NCBI RefSeq assembly: GCF_003841465.1
Contig: NZ_REFZ01000010.1
Span: 62,001-126,000, forward strand
Origin: Natrarchaeobius oligotrophus
GTDB lineage: Archaea > Halobacteriota > Halobacteria > Halobacteriales > Natrialbaceae
Direction: 5' to 3'
DNA: 64,000 bases
Shown here in pieces: positions 18,319 through 27,325 of the stretch. Numbering within the stretch: position 1 is the first letter of the stretch; every line of letters begins with the position of its first letter. Under the pieces are notes generated by a model, which saw nothing but the letters and a program-made list of their open reading frames with translations, was not told the origin of the DNA and searched no databases. The position numbers and the translations under genes are program-made.

Positions 18319-18885
18319 TCAGTCGGATCGCTCCCAGATTTTCGTCTTTGGACACTTTTTTTTCTGGTGATCGAACTGGGAGACGGATCCGATCATAATG
18401 TCATAATTTCGTGCCCGCCTGGCCTCGTGATCGTTTTCGTTTGCGAACAGGAATCGCTGTGTACTGTTCAACAGCGTTGTCTTCGCGCAGTCTGGTAATT
18501 GCTCCCACGCTTCCCCCGCCGAGCAATTCCACCCTTCGTCCTCCGCCGGTAGCTCGTTCCAGACGAAGTGGTCTCCGAGGTGGTCCAAGCTTTCCAATCG
18601 TGGTGCCTGTGGCGCCGCCCAGGCGATTCCGGTGTTTGCCACCGGTAACTCCCAGCTCGGAACGACGATGAACGCGTCCATGTCGCTCAACTTGTCTCCG
18701 GTGTCGATCTCCGCGTCCGGCTGGACGAAACTGCCGTGCAACCAGACGTCCCGGGTCCTCTCGAGAAGTTTTTCGTCGATTATCTCGGTCACCAGAATGT
18801 CTTTCATCTCGTTAAATTCGAGCAGCGGAGCTTTCCGTTCGAACTCCCGTTTCGCCTGCTCGTATGGAATTTCGCTGACCACCAT
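18319..18885 (-). CDS. Nucleotidyltransferase-fold protein, function unknown
   Basis: The protein has 188 residues. The motif WLHGSFVQPD...LSDMDAFIVV at about 48-74 fits the GS...DxD signature of the polymerase-beta nucleotidyltransferase superfamily, with Asp68 and Asp70 as candidate metal ligands. Family members range from antibiotic nucleotidyltransferases to toxin-antitoxin MntA/HepT-like AMP transferases. No partner HEPN gene is adjacent. The C-terminus is unusually lysine-rich for a haloarchaeon (HQKKKCPKTK). It lies between the aminotransferase and exporter genes on the same strand but has its own TATA box. Confidence 0.65.
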   Translation of the reverse strand: MVVSEIPYEQAKREFERKAPLLEFNEMKDILVTEIIDEKLLERTRDVWLHGSFVQPDAEIDTGDKLSDMDAFIVVPSWELPVANTGIAWAAPQAPRLESLDHLGDHFVWNELPAEDEGWNCSAGEAWEQLPDCAKTTLLNSTQRFLFANENDHEARRARNYDIMIGSVSQFDHQKKKCPKTKIWERSD

Positions 18886-18912
18886 CGTTGCACATTATTT
18901 TATCACACTGGG

Positions 18913-18919
18913 TTATAAA
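18913..18919 (-). promoter_or_regulatory. TATA box of the nucleotidyltransferase-like gene
   Basis: TTTATAA on the minus strand is centred about 31 nt before the start codon at 18885, giving a very short or absent leader. Confidence 0.55.
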
Positions 18920-18982
18920 TACATCGATTGTAATTAATCATTAAATGGAGGTCTGAAGCTCGCTCCGCGATTCGGGGACAGT

Positions 18983-20233
18983 TCACGATTGGTTCGGAAG
19001 CGAGAGTTCCTCTGCTCCGACCCTCGTGATTGCGGGGAGTCGCCGCAAACGCAGGTGCGACAAGAATATGATGACGACGCCAAGGAAACCGAGACCCGAC
19101 AGCGTCAGAACGAGGGCGGCGCCGAAGAGCTCTCCCAGGACACCGCCGAACAACGCACCGAACGGGTAGGAGACGACGGAAACGCTCTGTATGGTCGACG
19201 AAACGCGGCCGATCAGCTCGTTAGGGACCGTGTTTTGGATAATCGTTTGTTTGAACACGGTATAGGCGCCGACGGGTACCCAGGCCACTGCGAACAGTAT
19301 TGTCATCAGAATAGTCGACGAGGCCTGGATCGACAGTATCCACGAAACAGTACCGACGAAGAACAGCGTGATGAGTAACTTTCCGAGCGGAAGCTCCTCC
19401 AGAAGCGATGCCGTGACGGATCCGATCAACATTCCCACTGCCAGGGCGGACAACAGAATTCCGTATATCTCGGGACCGCCACGCCCATCCGAGAACGTCG
19501 GAAGGACCGCAAATGCCACGCCGAAGGCGACATTCCCGATCGCGGCGGAAAGGACTATATACAGGAGGAGGGAATTTCTGACGTAGTCGAACCCCTCCGA
19601 CACCTCGCCGAGATAGTCCCTAACGTATTCCTTCCCCAGCTGCTGACCGCTTCCGGTCTTGGCGGAGGGGATACTGGTCGTTGCGAATATCAGCGCAGCA
19701 ATCACGAACGTGAGCGCATCGACCACGAACAACACCATCGTTCCGAAGACTCCGATCAGGATCCCCCCGATGGACTTGGCCGCGATATCGAGGGATCGGT
19801 ACGAAACCGAAAACATCGTGTTGGCGCGGACGAGCTGTCTTTCGTCTACGATCCTCGGCAGCGCAGCGTTCTGTGCCGGATAGATGAACTGGTTGATCAG
19901 AGACAGTACCGGAATGACCGTGAGAACAAGCAGGATCGACAACGTGTCGGTGAGTGCAGCGATCGGAATCGAAAGGATGACGACGCCCTGGATGAGTTGG
20001 CTGGCGACGAATATCCTCCGCAGTTCCCACCGATCGACGAACGGGCCCAGGAGAAATTGCAGCGCCTGCGGAAGCTGTAACAGAAATCCGGCCACCCCCA
20101 CGTAAAACGGAGAACCACCCAACTCGTGAACGAGCCACATCGCACCTATGATGTAGAGGCTGTCACCGATATTGGAGGAGAATCGCGCGAGGAACATTCT
20201 CCGAAAAGTGATATTGGACCAGAGACCGTTCAT
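18983..20233 (-). CDS. MFS transporter, probable exporter
   Basis: A 416-residue integral membrane protein of the Major Facilitator Superfamily with about 10-12 hydrophobic segments, split by a central cytoplasmic loop near residues 180-215 (TTSIPSAKTGSGQQLGKEYVRDY). The MFS loop 2-3 motif is partly present as GPFVDRWELRRIF (residues 58-70). The overall pattern resembles the EntS/MefA type of drug or siderophore exporters rather than sugar symporters. A precise leaderless TATA box precedes it. Beside the repeat-peptide gene and the amino-sugar-type enzymes it could export the island's product; that is inference. Confidence 0.85.
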   Translation of the reverse strand: MNGLWSNITFRRMFLARFSSNIGDSLYIIGAMWLVHELGGSPFYVGVAGFLLQLPQALQFLLGPFVDRWELRRIFVASQLIQGVVILSIPIAALTDTLSILLVLTVIPVLSLINQFIYPAQNAALPRIVDERQLVRANTMFSVSYRSLDIAAKSIGGILIGVFGTMVLFVVDALTFVIAALIFATTSIPSAKTGSGQQLGKEYVRDYLGEVSEGFDYVRNSLLLYIVLSAAIGNVAFGVAFAVLPTFSDGRGGPEIYGILLSALAVGMLIGSVTASLLEELPLGKLLITLFFVGTVSWILSIQASSTILMTILFAVAWVPVGAYTVFKQTIIQNTVPNELIGRVSSTIQSVSVVSYPFGALFGGVLGELFGAALVLTLSGLGFLGVVIIFLSHLRLRRLPAITRVGAEELSLPNQS

Positions 20234-20254
20234 GGCCAGTTTTTCAGTTCCTGT

Positions 20255-20266
20255 GAATATATATTA
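20255..20266 (-). promoter_or_regulatory. TATA box of the MFS exporter
   Basis: AATATATATTC on the minus strand is centred 27-28 nt before the ATG at 20233, the ideal leaderless spacing. It shows that the exporter is transcribed on its own. Confidence 0.75.
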
Positions 20267-20753
20267 TTCCAATAAAATTTCCATCGATATTTTCGGGCGA
20301 ACCGATCGCGTTTACCGCCCCAGTCGACGAATCCGGTGGTGAGACGCCGAAAGCCGTCTGTACAGCTATCTTCGGACGGCCCGGTCTCGGCCGGAAGCGG
20401 CGCCGGCAGGATCGAACTCCCAATCCCCCGGCAGAAGACTGACTGACCCATGAAGCCAGCGGAGAGCGGGGTACGCGCGACTGCCTCGCGACCGCCAGCT
20501 TCGGTAGCGGATTCCGGTATCGTGAGCACACTCCGGGGGCGATGCTCCCCGGCGTTGTCGCTGGCGGTGATCACGGTAGCTACGTTCGCCTCACGATCAC
20601 CGCGGTCGGATCGCGGGCATCGGTCGAGTCGTCGATACGATCTGGTCTCGAACGATCCGCAACCGCCGGGTGCACAACAAGCGCACGAATACGACGATGG
20701 CACGGCGAAAAATCGGAGTCAGTTAGCGAGGTGTTTCAAGCACTCGTCAAGCG
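20267..20753. other. Intergenic region without a convincing gene
   Basis: The longest minus-strand frame here (20230-20703) overlaps the exporter start and its TATA box and has a basic, Cys/Arg-rich composition unlike haloarchaeal proteins. I see no other coding signal and no clear repeat. Confidence 0.5.
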
Positions 20754-20996
20754 CTACGACTCTTCCATCGGCGACGCGTCGGCACTAACGGTGGCTTCCG
20801 CCATCGGTGAACCGTCTGCACTAACGGTGGCTTCCGCCATCGGCGACGCGTCGGCACTAACGGTGGCTTCCGCCATCGGCGACCCGTCTGCACCGACGGT
20901 GGCCCGCTCCACGGACTTCGACAGACCGTCGATCTCGACCTCTTCAAGGTTCACGTTTGCGGTTACCGCCTCAGCGTCATTCGTATTGACACTCAT
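20754..20996 (-). CDS. Small 80-residue repeat protein, possible peptide precursor
   Basis: The N-terminal part (residues 1-31) is acidic and not repetitive (MSVNTNDAEAVTANVNLEE and on). From residue 32 the protein consists of four copies of a 12-residue unit of the form ATVSADxSPMAE, ending SPMEES. The unit variants alternate Gly and Ala at x. An acidic composition in this frame only, an ATG start, and a TATA box about 32 nt upstream all favour a real gene over the other five frames. No signal peptide or lipobox is present. The layout of leader plus repeated cores recalls multi-core ribosomal peptide precursors, but no known peptide-modifying enzyme (YcaO, radical SAM, LanM) is nearby. A repeat-expanded small protein of another kind is equally possible. 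Confidence 0.6.
   Translation of the reverse strand: MSVNTNDAEAVTANVNLEEVEIDGLSKSVERATVGADGSPMAEATVSADASPMAEATVSADGSPMAEATVSADASPMEES
20765..20908. repeat. 36-bp tandem repeat, four copies
   Basis: Copies begin at 20765, 20801, 20837 and 20873. The spacing is exactly 36 bp, a multiple of three, so the coding frame is kept. The first and third copies are almost the same, and the second and fourth share a different variant around CGAACCGTCTGCA/CGACCCGTCTGCA, suggesting duplication of a 72-bp pair. Confidence 0.85.
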
Positions 20997-21023
20997 GGTT
21001 GCAATTTCATGCTCGTGTTACAT

Positions 21024-21033
21024 AATATTAAAT
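21024..21033 (-). promoter_or_regulatory. TATA box of the repeat-protein gene
   Basis: TTTAATATTA on the minus strand is centred about 32 nt before the ATG at 20996, predicting a leader of about 5 nt. It is the main independent support for transcription of the small gene. Confidence 0.6.
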
Positions 21034-21054
21034 CTTTTGCACCATTTTCTTTAG

Positions 21055-21690
21055 TTAGGCCTCAGTAGCCGGTTTGATGGCGGTAGCAAGCAGTTCTTGG
21101 AGAATGGGATGTTGTTTGTGGATCTTCTGCGCGGCGGCGATAAGGCGGTCAAGCAGTGGTTACCCAAGGTAGCCACTCAACCGGTAGAGAATGAGCTGGG
21201 CGTGCGACCGGAAGGTCGCCGCCCAGCGTTCCGGCGGAAACACGAGGTCATCATCTGCATGCTCAACGACCAGACTAAGCAGCTCACGACTCACGACCAA
21301 GGACAACGGCGCCGCGTACAACAGAATCTCTACGACGTGCTTCTTCGTCGTATCGAACTCATTCAGTCTGTACTGCGTCTTCAGCTCCCGAAACAGAAGT
21401 TCTACTTCCCAGCGACAGCGGTAGATCGTCGCTAGATCCTCCGGTAGGAACTCCTCGCGCGAGAGATTCGTGATGTACAAGTGGTAGTCGTCGGCGTCCT
21501 CGTTGCGGACCGATGACGCGGAACCGTTTTCGTATCACGTGACTGCGCGCCCGCGTACTCTCTCCGGTCAAACTCGATCTCAACTTCGACATCGATGGAC
21601 TTGCGACAGCGATCGACGTACTCGTCGTCGAGAACGCTTTCCTTCCTCGCATTTCTCCTGTTCCAATCCGATCGCTTGCCGCACTCGAGA
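21055..21690 (-). mobile_element. Decayed IS4-family transposase remnant
   Basis: Minus-strand translation gives the C-terminal part of an IS4-type DDE transposase with the YREK-like motif YRCRWEVELLFRELK at about 21380-21425. The gene is broken several ways. Near 21500-21535 the similarity crosses three frames (EFDRREYAG..., then KRFRVIG, then NEDADDYHLYITNL), so there are at least two frameshifts. A stop codon at 21160-21162 interrupts SGYLG from PLLDRLIAAAQKIHKQHP, which continues in frame to a final stop at 21055. The N-terminal half with the first catalytic Asp is missing. No terminal inverted repeats were found. Confidence 0.85.
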
Positions 21691-21766
21691 CGAGTCGCGT
21701 GGGTCACACAGTCACTTCCTAGACGGCGGACGAAACACCTATCCCGTCCGTTTCCGACCGTAACGT

Positions 21767-22558
21767 ATGGTCGAGAGCGCGATTCAGCTGTATACGCTAC
21801 GGAACGCCGACGTACCGTTCGGCGAACTGCTCGAGCGCGTGGCCGACGCGGGGTTCGACGGCGTCGAGTTCGCTTACCGCGTCACCGACGAGAATCCCGA
21901 CGCCGTCCGCGAAACGCTCGAGGAAATCGGGCTCGCGGTCGCCGGCGCACACGTGCCGATCGAGTCGTTCGAGGAGGAGTTCGACGACACCGTCGCGTTC
22001 TACGAGACGCTCGGTTGCGACGAAATCGTCGTCCCGTGGCTCGACCAGGAGTGGTTCGCCTCTCGCGAGGGGCTCGGGTCGGGAATCGAGCGACTCGAGG
22101 CGCTCGAAGACCGCCTCGCGGACCGGGGAATCACCCTCCACTATCACAACCACGATCACGAGTACGTCGCACTCGACGAGGGGAATGCCGAAGACAACGA
22201 GGAAGGTATCGGAGACAACGAAGGAGGTGCCGGAAAGGAACCTCACACCGGCTTTCACGCGTTCGTCGAGCGGAGCGAGGTCGATCTCGAACTCGACCTC
22301 GGTTTCGTCCTGAAGGCGGGCGACGATCCCGTCGAACTGCTGCGGGCGGTCGACGGGCGCTGTCGGCTGGCTCACGTCAAAGACGTCGACATCGACTCCG
22401 GCGAGCTGGTTCCCGTCGGGACCGGCGACCTCGACCTCGCGGGGTGTGCCGACGCGTTTCGCGACTGTGGCGGCGAGTGGCTGATCTACGAGTGGGAAGG
22501 GGACGATCCCCTGGCCTCGCTCGAGGACGCCGCGGCTACGATGGATGAACTGGTGTGA
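21767..22558 (+). CDS. Sugar phosphate isomerase/epimerase (xylose isomerase-like TIM barrel)
   Basis: The protein has 263 residues of the AP-endonuclease-2/xylose-isomerase-like family. Metal-binding and catalytic positions visible are Glu near residue 44 (GFDGVEF), HYHNHDHEY (about 124-132), the ELDLGFVLKAG strand and HVKDVD (about 205). An acidic low-complexity insert lies at 138-160. Relatives isomerise or epimerise keto-sugars, inosose or related compounds. It has no same-strand partner and converges on the metallo-beta-lactamase gene with an 80-bp gap. The Gfo/Idh enzymes in the window often work with this family, so shared sugar metabolism is plausible. Confidence 0.87.
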   Translation: MVESAIQLYTLRNADVPFGELLERVADAGFDGVEFAYRVTDENPDAVRETLEEIGLAVAGAHVPIESFEEEFDDTVAFYETLGCDEIVVPWLDQEWFASREGLGSGIERLEALEDRLADRGITLHYHNHDHEYVALDEGNAEDNEEGIGDNEGGAGKEPHTGFHAFVERSEVDLELDLGFVLKAGDDPVELLRAVDGRCRLAHVKDVDIDSGELVPVGTGDLDLAGCADAFRDCGGEWLIYEWEGDDPLASLEDAAATMDELV

Positions 22559-22638
22559 GCGTCGCCGCCGATTCGATCAGCACGACGAAGTCGACGCCGC
22601 GATCGGGGTGGGCGTCGTGACCGGATCGCGATCGGTCG

Positions 22639-24507
22639 CTACCGATCGTCGGAGAGCGTGTCGATCCTGAGTTCGACGACGTCACCAGCTTCGAGATCGA
22701 CGGGCTCGAGAAGCCGGACGAACTGATCGCCATCGCCGTCGCTCAGCACGCGGCCCCGAATCGTCTCCTCCGAACGCTCGAGTTTCGCCTCGATCGCCTC
22801 GAGACGTGCGAGGAGTTCGTCCTCGATGTGATCCCCTCGCGCTCCGGACGGCTGAGTCGTTCGTTCGGATCCGTCCGCGTCGGTCGCTCGTTTAGGTCCG
22901 TCCGCGCCGTGGCAAACGAGCGCATCGTCGGGCGACGTCTCGACCTCGGAATCGGGGACGTGACGATCCGCTGCGGACGACGATCCGCCGTCCGACGACG
23001 CTTTCGGAGCCGTCGAGCGTGCTGACGCCGTCGAAGATTGCGGCGGTGTCGAAGACTCCGGCCGCGTCGACGACGGGACGAACGCGGCCTCGAGTCCCTC
23101 GAGGTCGACGCCTTCCGCTTCGAGGTCGATCGGCCGTCGACGGTCGACCGCAAGTTCGGCGTCGGCGTCGAACGGTCGCGTTCGCATCGCCTCCCACTGT
23201 CGTTTTCTGATTCGCGTCGCGGTCTCCGATGCGATCCAGTCGGGGGCGATCCACTGACCTCCCTCGTACAGGCAGTGGACGTGTTCGTCGTTCGTTCCCC
23301 AGGTGAAACAGCGATCGAACCGCCGCTGGAATCGATTGAGCGCGTCCCCGCCCGCGTGTTTGATCACGACTTCCTGGGGGGCGAGCGAGCGAACCAGTTC
23401 GTCGATCGTCTCGAGGGACGGATGGTTGCGAAACGGAAACGAACGTGTCGTACAGCGTGCGTTCGAGCGCTGATCGCGACCGTTCGTCGACAACTGGACG
23501 AACACCGCGGCGGGGTCGTCCTCGATCGTCTCGAACAACCGGCGGGCGCTCCCGGTCGCCGCCGTCTCGGGTCCCGCGATCGTCACACCGCCGTCCTCGA
23601 GGACGGTTTCGCACCGTTCGAATACCTCACGCGTCTCCACGCCGGGAACGTCGTACTCGAGTGCGGCGTACAGCTTGGCGGCCTGTCCGACGAGGGTGAT
23701 CGGAAGTGTACGGTCGATCGCAGCGGCCGCGTGTCCCAGGAGCGTCGCGTACTGCACGCCGTTCAGCGAACTAGCGGCCACGACGACCCGCGATCCGGCG
23801 TACGCTCGCTCGAGCACCGTCCGGAGCGACTCGTCGAGCGCGGACTCGTAGCCGTCTTCGTTCGAGACGTTCAACAGGAGACAGTCGACGTCGAACGGGA
23901 GCGTCGTCGGCAAACCGGGGAAGCCGGCACACGGCCGCGTCGTGAAGTCGCCGGTGACGAGGACGTGTTGGGTTCCGCCGAACAGGTCGGCGTCCGTGCT
24001 CTCGTCGCGAAACCGGATCACGAAGCCGGCCGCACCGGGGGTGTGACCGGCGGACACCGGCCGAATCTCGAGGTCGTCGAGTACCGGTTGATCGCCCTCG
24101 CCAGCCGACGCCCGTCGGTCGCTCCCGTCGTCCGATTCGCACCGGTCGAGAATCGTCGTCCATCCGTCGATCGGCTCGAGCGCCTCGAGCGCGAGCGAGA
24201 CGTCCCCGAGCGCGTTGTCCTTCGTCGCCTCCGGGAGGGCATGTTCCAGGATGGTCGCCGTCGCCGGCGAGGTGTAGATCGGCGCGTCGTCCCGGACGTT
24301 TCTCGCGAGCGTCCGGTAGTGATCGATGTGGGCGTGTGTGAGCACGATCGCGTCGAGTCGCTCGTCGTCCTCGAGGAGTTCCTCGAGATCGACGCAACTC
24401 CCCGAGTCGACGAGGACGCACGCGCGCGTCCCGTCGTCTGCGGTAAACCGCAACAGCGTAGACTCGTTTCCGCTGTGAACGTTCGCGTGTTGATAGGAGA
24501 CGCGCAT
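22639..24507 (-). CDS. Metallo-beta-lactamase/beta-CASP-like protein
   Basis: The protein has 622 residues from the ATG at 24507 (MRVSYQHANV); the frame runs on upstream but the extra residues overlap a promoter-like AT-rich region. The zinc-binding HxHxDH motif is THAHIDHY, with His58, His60, Asp62 and His63. Later residues include a GHTPGAAGF segment and a middle section resembling beta-CASP ribonucleases (VLVTGDF, then LVGQAAKLYAALEYD). From about 470 to 560 there is a Ser/Thr/Pro/acidic linker, then a short C-terminal domain. Such proteins are usually RNA exonucleases or hydrolases; which one is not decided here. Confidence 0.8.
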   Translation of the reverse strand: MRVSYQHANVHSGNESTLLRFTADDGTRACVLVDSGSCVDLEELLEDDERLDAIVLTHAHIDHYRTLARNVRDDAPIYTSPATATILEHALPEATKDNALGDVSLALEALEPIDGWTTILDRCESDDGSDRRASAGEGDQPVLDDLEIRPVSAGHTPGAAGFVIRFRDESTDADLFGGTQHVLVTGDFTTRPCAGFPGLPTTLPFDVDCLLLNVSNEDGYESALDESLRTVLERAYAGSRVVVAASSLNGVQYATLLGHAAAAIDRTLPITLVGQAAKLYAALEYDVPGVETREVFERCETVLEDGGVTIAGPETAATGSARRLFETIEDDPAAVFVQLSTNGRDQRSNARCTTRSFPFRNHPSLETIDELVRSLAPQEVVIKHAGGDALNRFQRRFDRCFTWGTNDEHVHCLYEGGQWIAPDWIASETATRIRKRQWEAMRTRPFDADAELAVDRRRPIDLEAEGVDLEGLEAAFVPSSTRPESSTPPQSSTASARSTAPKASSDGGSSSAADRHVPDSEVETSPDDALVCHGADGPKRATDADGSERTTQPSGARGDHIEDELLARLEAIEAKLERSEETIRGRVLSDGDGDQFVRLLEPVDLEAGDVVELRIDTLSDDR

Positions 24508-24738
24508 ACGTGCTGGGACGTCTATTTGCTCACAGACGCGGGCGGGTATTACAAGTATCGATCTGTGAGTAATATTCGCGTCAGAACGATGTTCGGTAAT
24601 TGCGGAGGCGGCGTGGCGGTCGACGGCTGGTCGCAACGGGATCCGGACTCGCAGCAAGACACACGACTTCAACAACCGGGACACGACCTCCTCGATGGCG
24701 GCGGTCCCGGGAACCGACCGTCGCGAACGTCACCGGGG

Positions 24739-26802
24739 CTACTGGATGCGCTCACCCGGCTCCGCATCGCCGATCGTCGTCAGTAGGTCGGCCTGGTCGC
24801 CGGCAGCGAGGAGCATGCCGTTGCTCTCGACGCCGAACAGTTCCGTCGGTTCGAGGTTGACCAGGACCACGACGCGCTCGCCGATCAAGTCCTCGAGGTC
24901 GTAGAACTCGCGGATCCCCGCAACCACCTGTCTCGTCTCGGTGCCGACGTCGATCTCCAGGTGAGCGAGCTTGTCCGCGTTCTCGATCGGTGCCGTGGTC
25001 TCGATCCGACCGACCCGCATGTCGAAATCTTGGAACTCCTCGAAACTGATTCGATCGTCGCTCAGCGGGTCGATCGCCGCCTCCGAGTCATCCTCACCGC
25101 CCGCCTCGTCGCCCCTGGACTCGATCCGATCGGCGAGCTGGGCTTCGAGCTCCGCGACGTGGTCGTCTTCGATGGACTCGAACGGCTCGGTCGGCTCCTC
25201 GAAGGGCTCGGCTGGCGGCGCCAGGGCGGCTTCGATCGTCGCATCAGCGAGGGCATCGTCCTCGCCCAGTTGTTCCCAGAGAGCTGCCATCTTCTCGGGG
25301 GCAACGGGCGCGAGTAGCACCGCCCCGGCCTTCACCAGTTGCACGCAGTCACGGACGACCTGAGCGGCCTGCTCGGGATCCTCGTCCAATAGATTCCAGG
25401 GTTCGTGGTTCTGGATGTACTGGTTCCCGAACCTGGTGAGGTCCACGCCGATCGTTCCGATCTCGCGGATGTCGTAGTCGTTGACGGCTGCTCGGAACTC
25501 CTCGATCGCCGCTTCGATCCGGTCGATCACCCGGTCCGAACACTCGACGTTCGGCGTCCCGCCGAACTCGCGGTGGGCGAAGAGCAAACTCCTGTACGCG
25601 AAGTTTCCGACGGTGTCGACGATGTCGCTGTTGACGCGTTGCTGGAACTTCGGCCACGAGAAATCGATGTCCTTCTGGAAGTTCCCGTTGGTGATCAGGT
25701 AGTACCGCAGCAGATCCGGATGGAACCCTTCGTCGAGGTACTCTTCGGCCCAGACGGCCCGATTCCGGCTGGTCGAGAAGCCCGCGCCGTCCAGGGTCAT
25801 GAAGCCGCTGGCCAGGACCGCGCGGGGCTCGTTGTACCCCACGGCCCGCAGCATGGCCGGCCAGAAGACGGTGTGGTGTTGGATGATGTCCCGACCGATC
25901 ACGTGGACAATCTCGCCGTCTTCTTGCCAGGCTTCCTCCCAATCGAAGACCTCCGGCCCGACGCGTTCGGAGTACTGCATGGTGGAGGTGATGTACTCGG
26001 TCGGCGCGTCGACCCACACGTACAGCACCAGGTCGTCTTGACCTTCCGGCGGCTCACCCGGGTAGTCGACGCCCCAGTCCATGTCGCGGGTGATACACCA
26101 GTCCTCCAGTTCGCCGTAGATCCACTCCCGCGGTTGGTTCTTGGCGTTCTCGGTTCCTTCGAGCCGGTCAATGAACTCCTGGAGGTACTCTTGGAGATCC
26201 GAGAGCCGGAAGAACTTGTGGGACTCCTCGCGGTACTCGGCCGGGTTCCCCGTCACCGTCGACACGGGGTTCTCGATCTCACCCGGCTCGAGGTGACGTT
26301 GACAGCCCTCGTCACACTCGTCACCCCGCGCGCGCTCGCCGCAGTAGGGGCACTCGCCTTCGACGTACCGGTCCGGTAACGACATCTCCTCGACGGGGTC
26401 CCAGGCGACTTTTATCTTGGACTCGACGAGGTGGCCCTCGGCCTCGAGCGTCCGGACGAATTCCTTGGTCAGTTCACGGTTCTCCTCGTCGTGGGTGTTC
26501 CCGTAGTTGTCGAACTCGACGTTGAATCGGGGAAAGAGCGATTCGATCCGCTCGTGCCAGTAGTAGGCGAACTCCTCAGGGGTCGTGTCCTCTTCCTCCT
26601 CGGCGTTCACCGTCACCGGCGTCCCGTGCATGTCCGATCCGCAGACGAACGCCGTTTTCTGACCGAGCAGCTCGAGCGCGCGCGAAAAGGTGTCGCCCGC
26701 CACGTAGGTGCGGAAGTGCCCGATGTGTAAATCGCCGTTGGCGTACGGTAACCCACACGTTACGACTGCTGGATCGCTCGTCGGATACGGGTCGCGTGTC
26801 AT
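24739..26802 (-). CDS. metG: Methionyl-tRNA synthetase
   Basis: Charges tRNA-Met with methionine in the cytoplasm. The class I HIGH motif is LHIGHF at residues 25-30. The zinc-knuckle segment CPYCGERARGDECDEGC lies near 151-167. The KMSKS loop is in its haloarchaeal form FSTSRN near 348. The anticodon-binding helical domain follows, then a C-terminal EMAP/Arc1p-like tRNA-binding domain from about 580 (DFDMRVGRIETTAP) to the end. At 687 residues it has the length expected of the form with the fused C-terminal domain. It is a housekeeping gene and probably marks chromosomal DNA. Confidence 0.96.
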   Translation of the reverse strand: MTRDPYPTSDPAVVTCGLPYANGDLHIGHFRTYVAGDTFSRALELLGQKTAFVCGSDMHGTPVTVNAEEEEDTTPEEFAYYWHERIESLFPRFNVEFDNYGNTHDEENRELTKEFVRTLEAEGHLVESKIKVAWDPVEEMSLPDRYVEGECPYCGERARGDECDEGCQRHLEPGEIENPVSTVTGNPAEYREESHKFFRLSDLQEYLQEFIDRLEGTENAKNQPREWIYGELEDWCITRDMDWGVDYPGEPPEGQDDLVLYVWVDAPTEYITSTMQYSERVGPEVFDWEEAWQEDGEIVHVIGRDIIQHHTVFWPAMLRAVGYNEPRAVLASGFMTLDGAGFSTSRNRAVWAEEYLDEGFHPDLLRYYLITNGNFQKDIDFSWPKFQQRVNSDIVDTVGNFAYRSLLFAHREFGGTPNVECSDRVIDRIEAAIEEFRAAVNDYDIREIGTIGVDLTRFGNQYIQNHEPWNLLDEDPEQAAQVVRDCVQLVKAGAVLLAPVAPEKMAALWEQLGEDDALADATIEAALAPPAEPFEEPTEPFESIEDDHVAELEAQLADRIESRGDEAGGEDDSEAAIDPLSDDRISFEEFQDFDMRVGRIETTAPIENADKLAHLEIDVGTETRQVVAGIREFYDLEDLIGERVVVLVNLEPTELFGVESNGMLLAAGDQADLLTTIGDAEPGERIQ

Positions 26803-27325
26803 GATTATTGTAGTTGACTCCGCAAGTGGTCATGTGACTATCGACCTGACACCGAGCATCCGGGTTTTACTGCACCACCGCAGCCGTATGACGGGCCGAC
26901 GTGGTCACAGTCCACCCGAAGAAGATCGAAAGTAAGCCATACCGAGTACCCGCGATTCCGGGTACGAGTCAAAATGCATGTCCGGCGATATCCAACCTCA
27001 GATTAAAAGGATTTCGATCCAGAAGCGGGTCCAGCCGTGGTGACTGCCACTAGCTGACACCGTCCGAAGACGACAGTGCCGAACTGTCTCCCGGGCGAAT
27101 ACAAAAACTGAGTGTGTCTCGAACGAATGGAGCGAACGCATCGATAGAGGGGTGTGTCTGACGGTCGTTTCATCAATCGAGACGGGCGAGAGATGTGCGA
27201 GCCAAACAATGAAGCGGACGTTCAAGCAAAGAACTGGAAGCTCGAACAGCCTTAGGTAAAACGATTGAATTTTACCAGAGTCCCCACCTCAAGAGAGAAC
27301 CGGAAAGAAACTCGGAACCGAGGGA
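26803..27325. other. Intergenic region, 523 bp
   Basis: The region lies between the start of metG and the end of the first chitinase. It contains the metG promoter near 26803-26830. A 75-codon frame on the minus strand (26998-27225) has a mixed composition and no recognised motif; I cannot tell whether it is debris of a mobile element. Nothing else was identified. Confidence 0.4.

Noticed and set aside
18053-18355. 100-codon minus-strand frame after the nucleotidyltransferase-like gene
   Set aside because: It overlaps the better gene and has a basic composition.
20230-20703. 157-codon frame upstream of the MFS exporter
   Set aside because: It runs through the exporter's leaderless TATA box and overlaps its ATG; composition is basic and Cys/Arg-rich, unlike haloarchaeal proteins.
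20765-20908. 36-bp repeats as a CRISPR array
   Set aside because: The units are directly adjacent with no unique spacers and keep a protein reading frame.
20542-21054. Plus-strand frame across the repeat block
   Set aside because: The repeat gives periodic peptides in every frame; the acidic composition and TATA box favour the minus-strand 80-residue gene.
26998-27225. 75-codon frame in the gap after metG
   Set aside because: No recognisable motif, not acidic, and no promoter; a transposase fragment was considered but no DDE or YREK motif was found.
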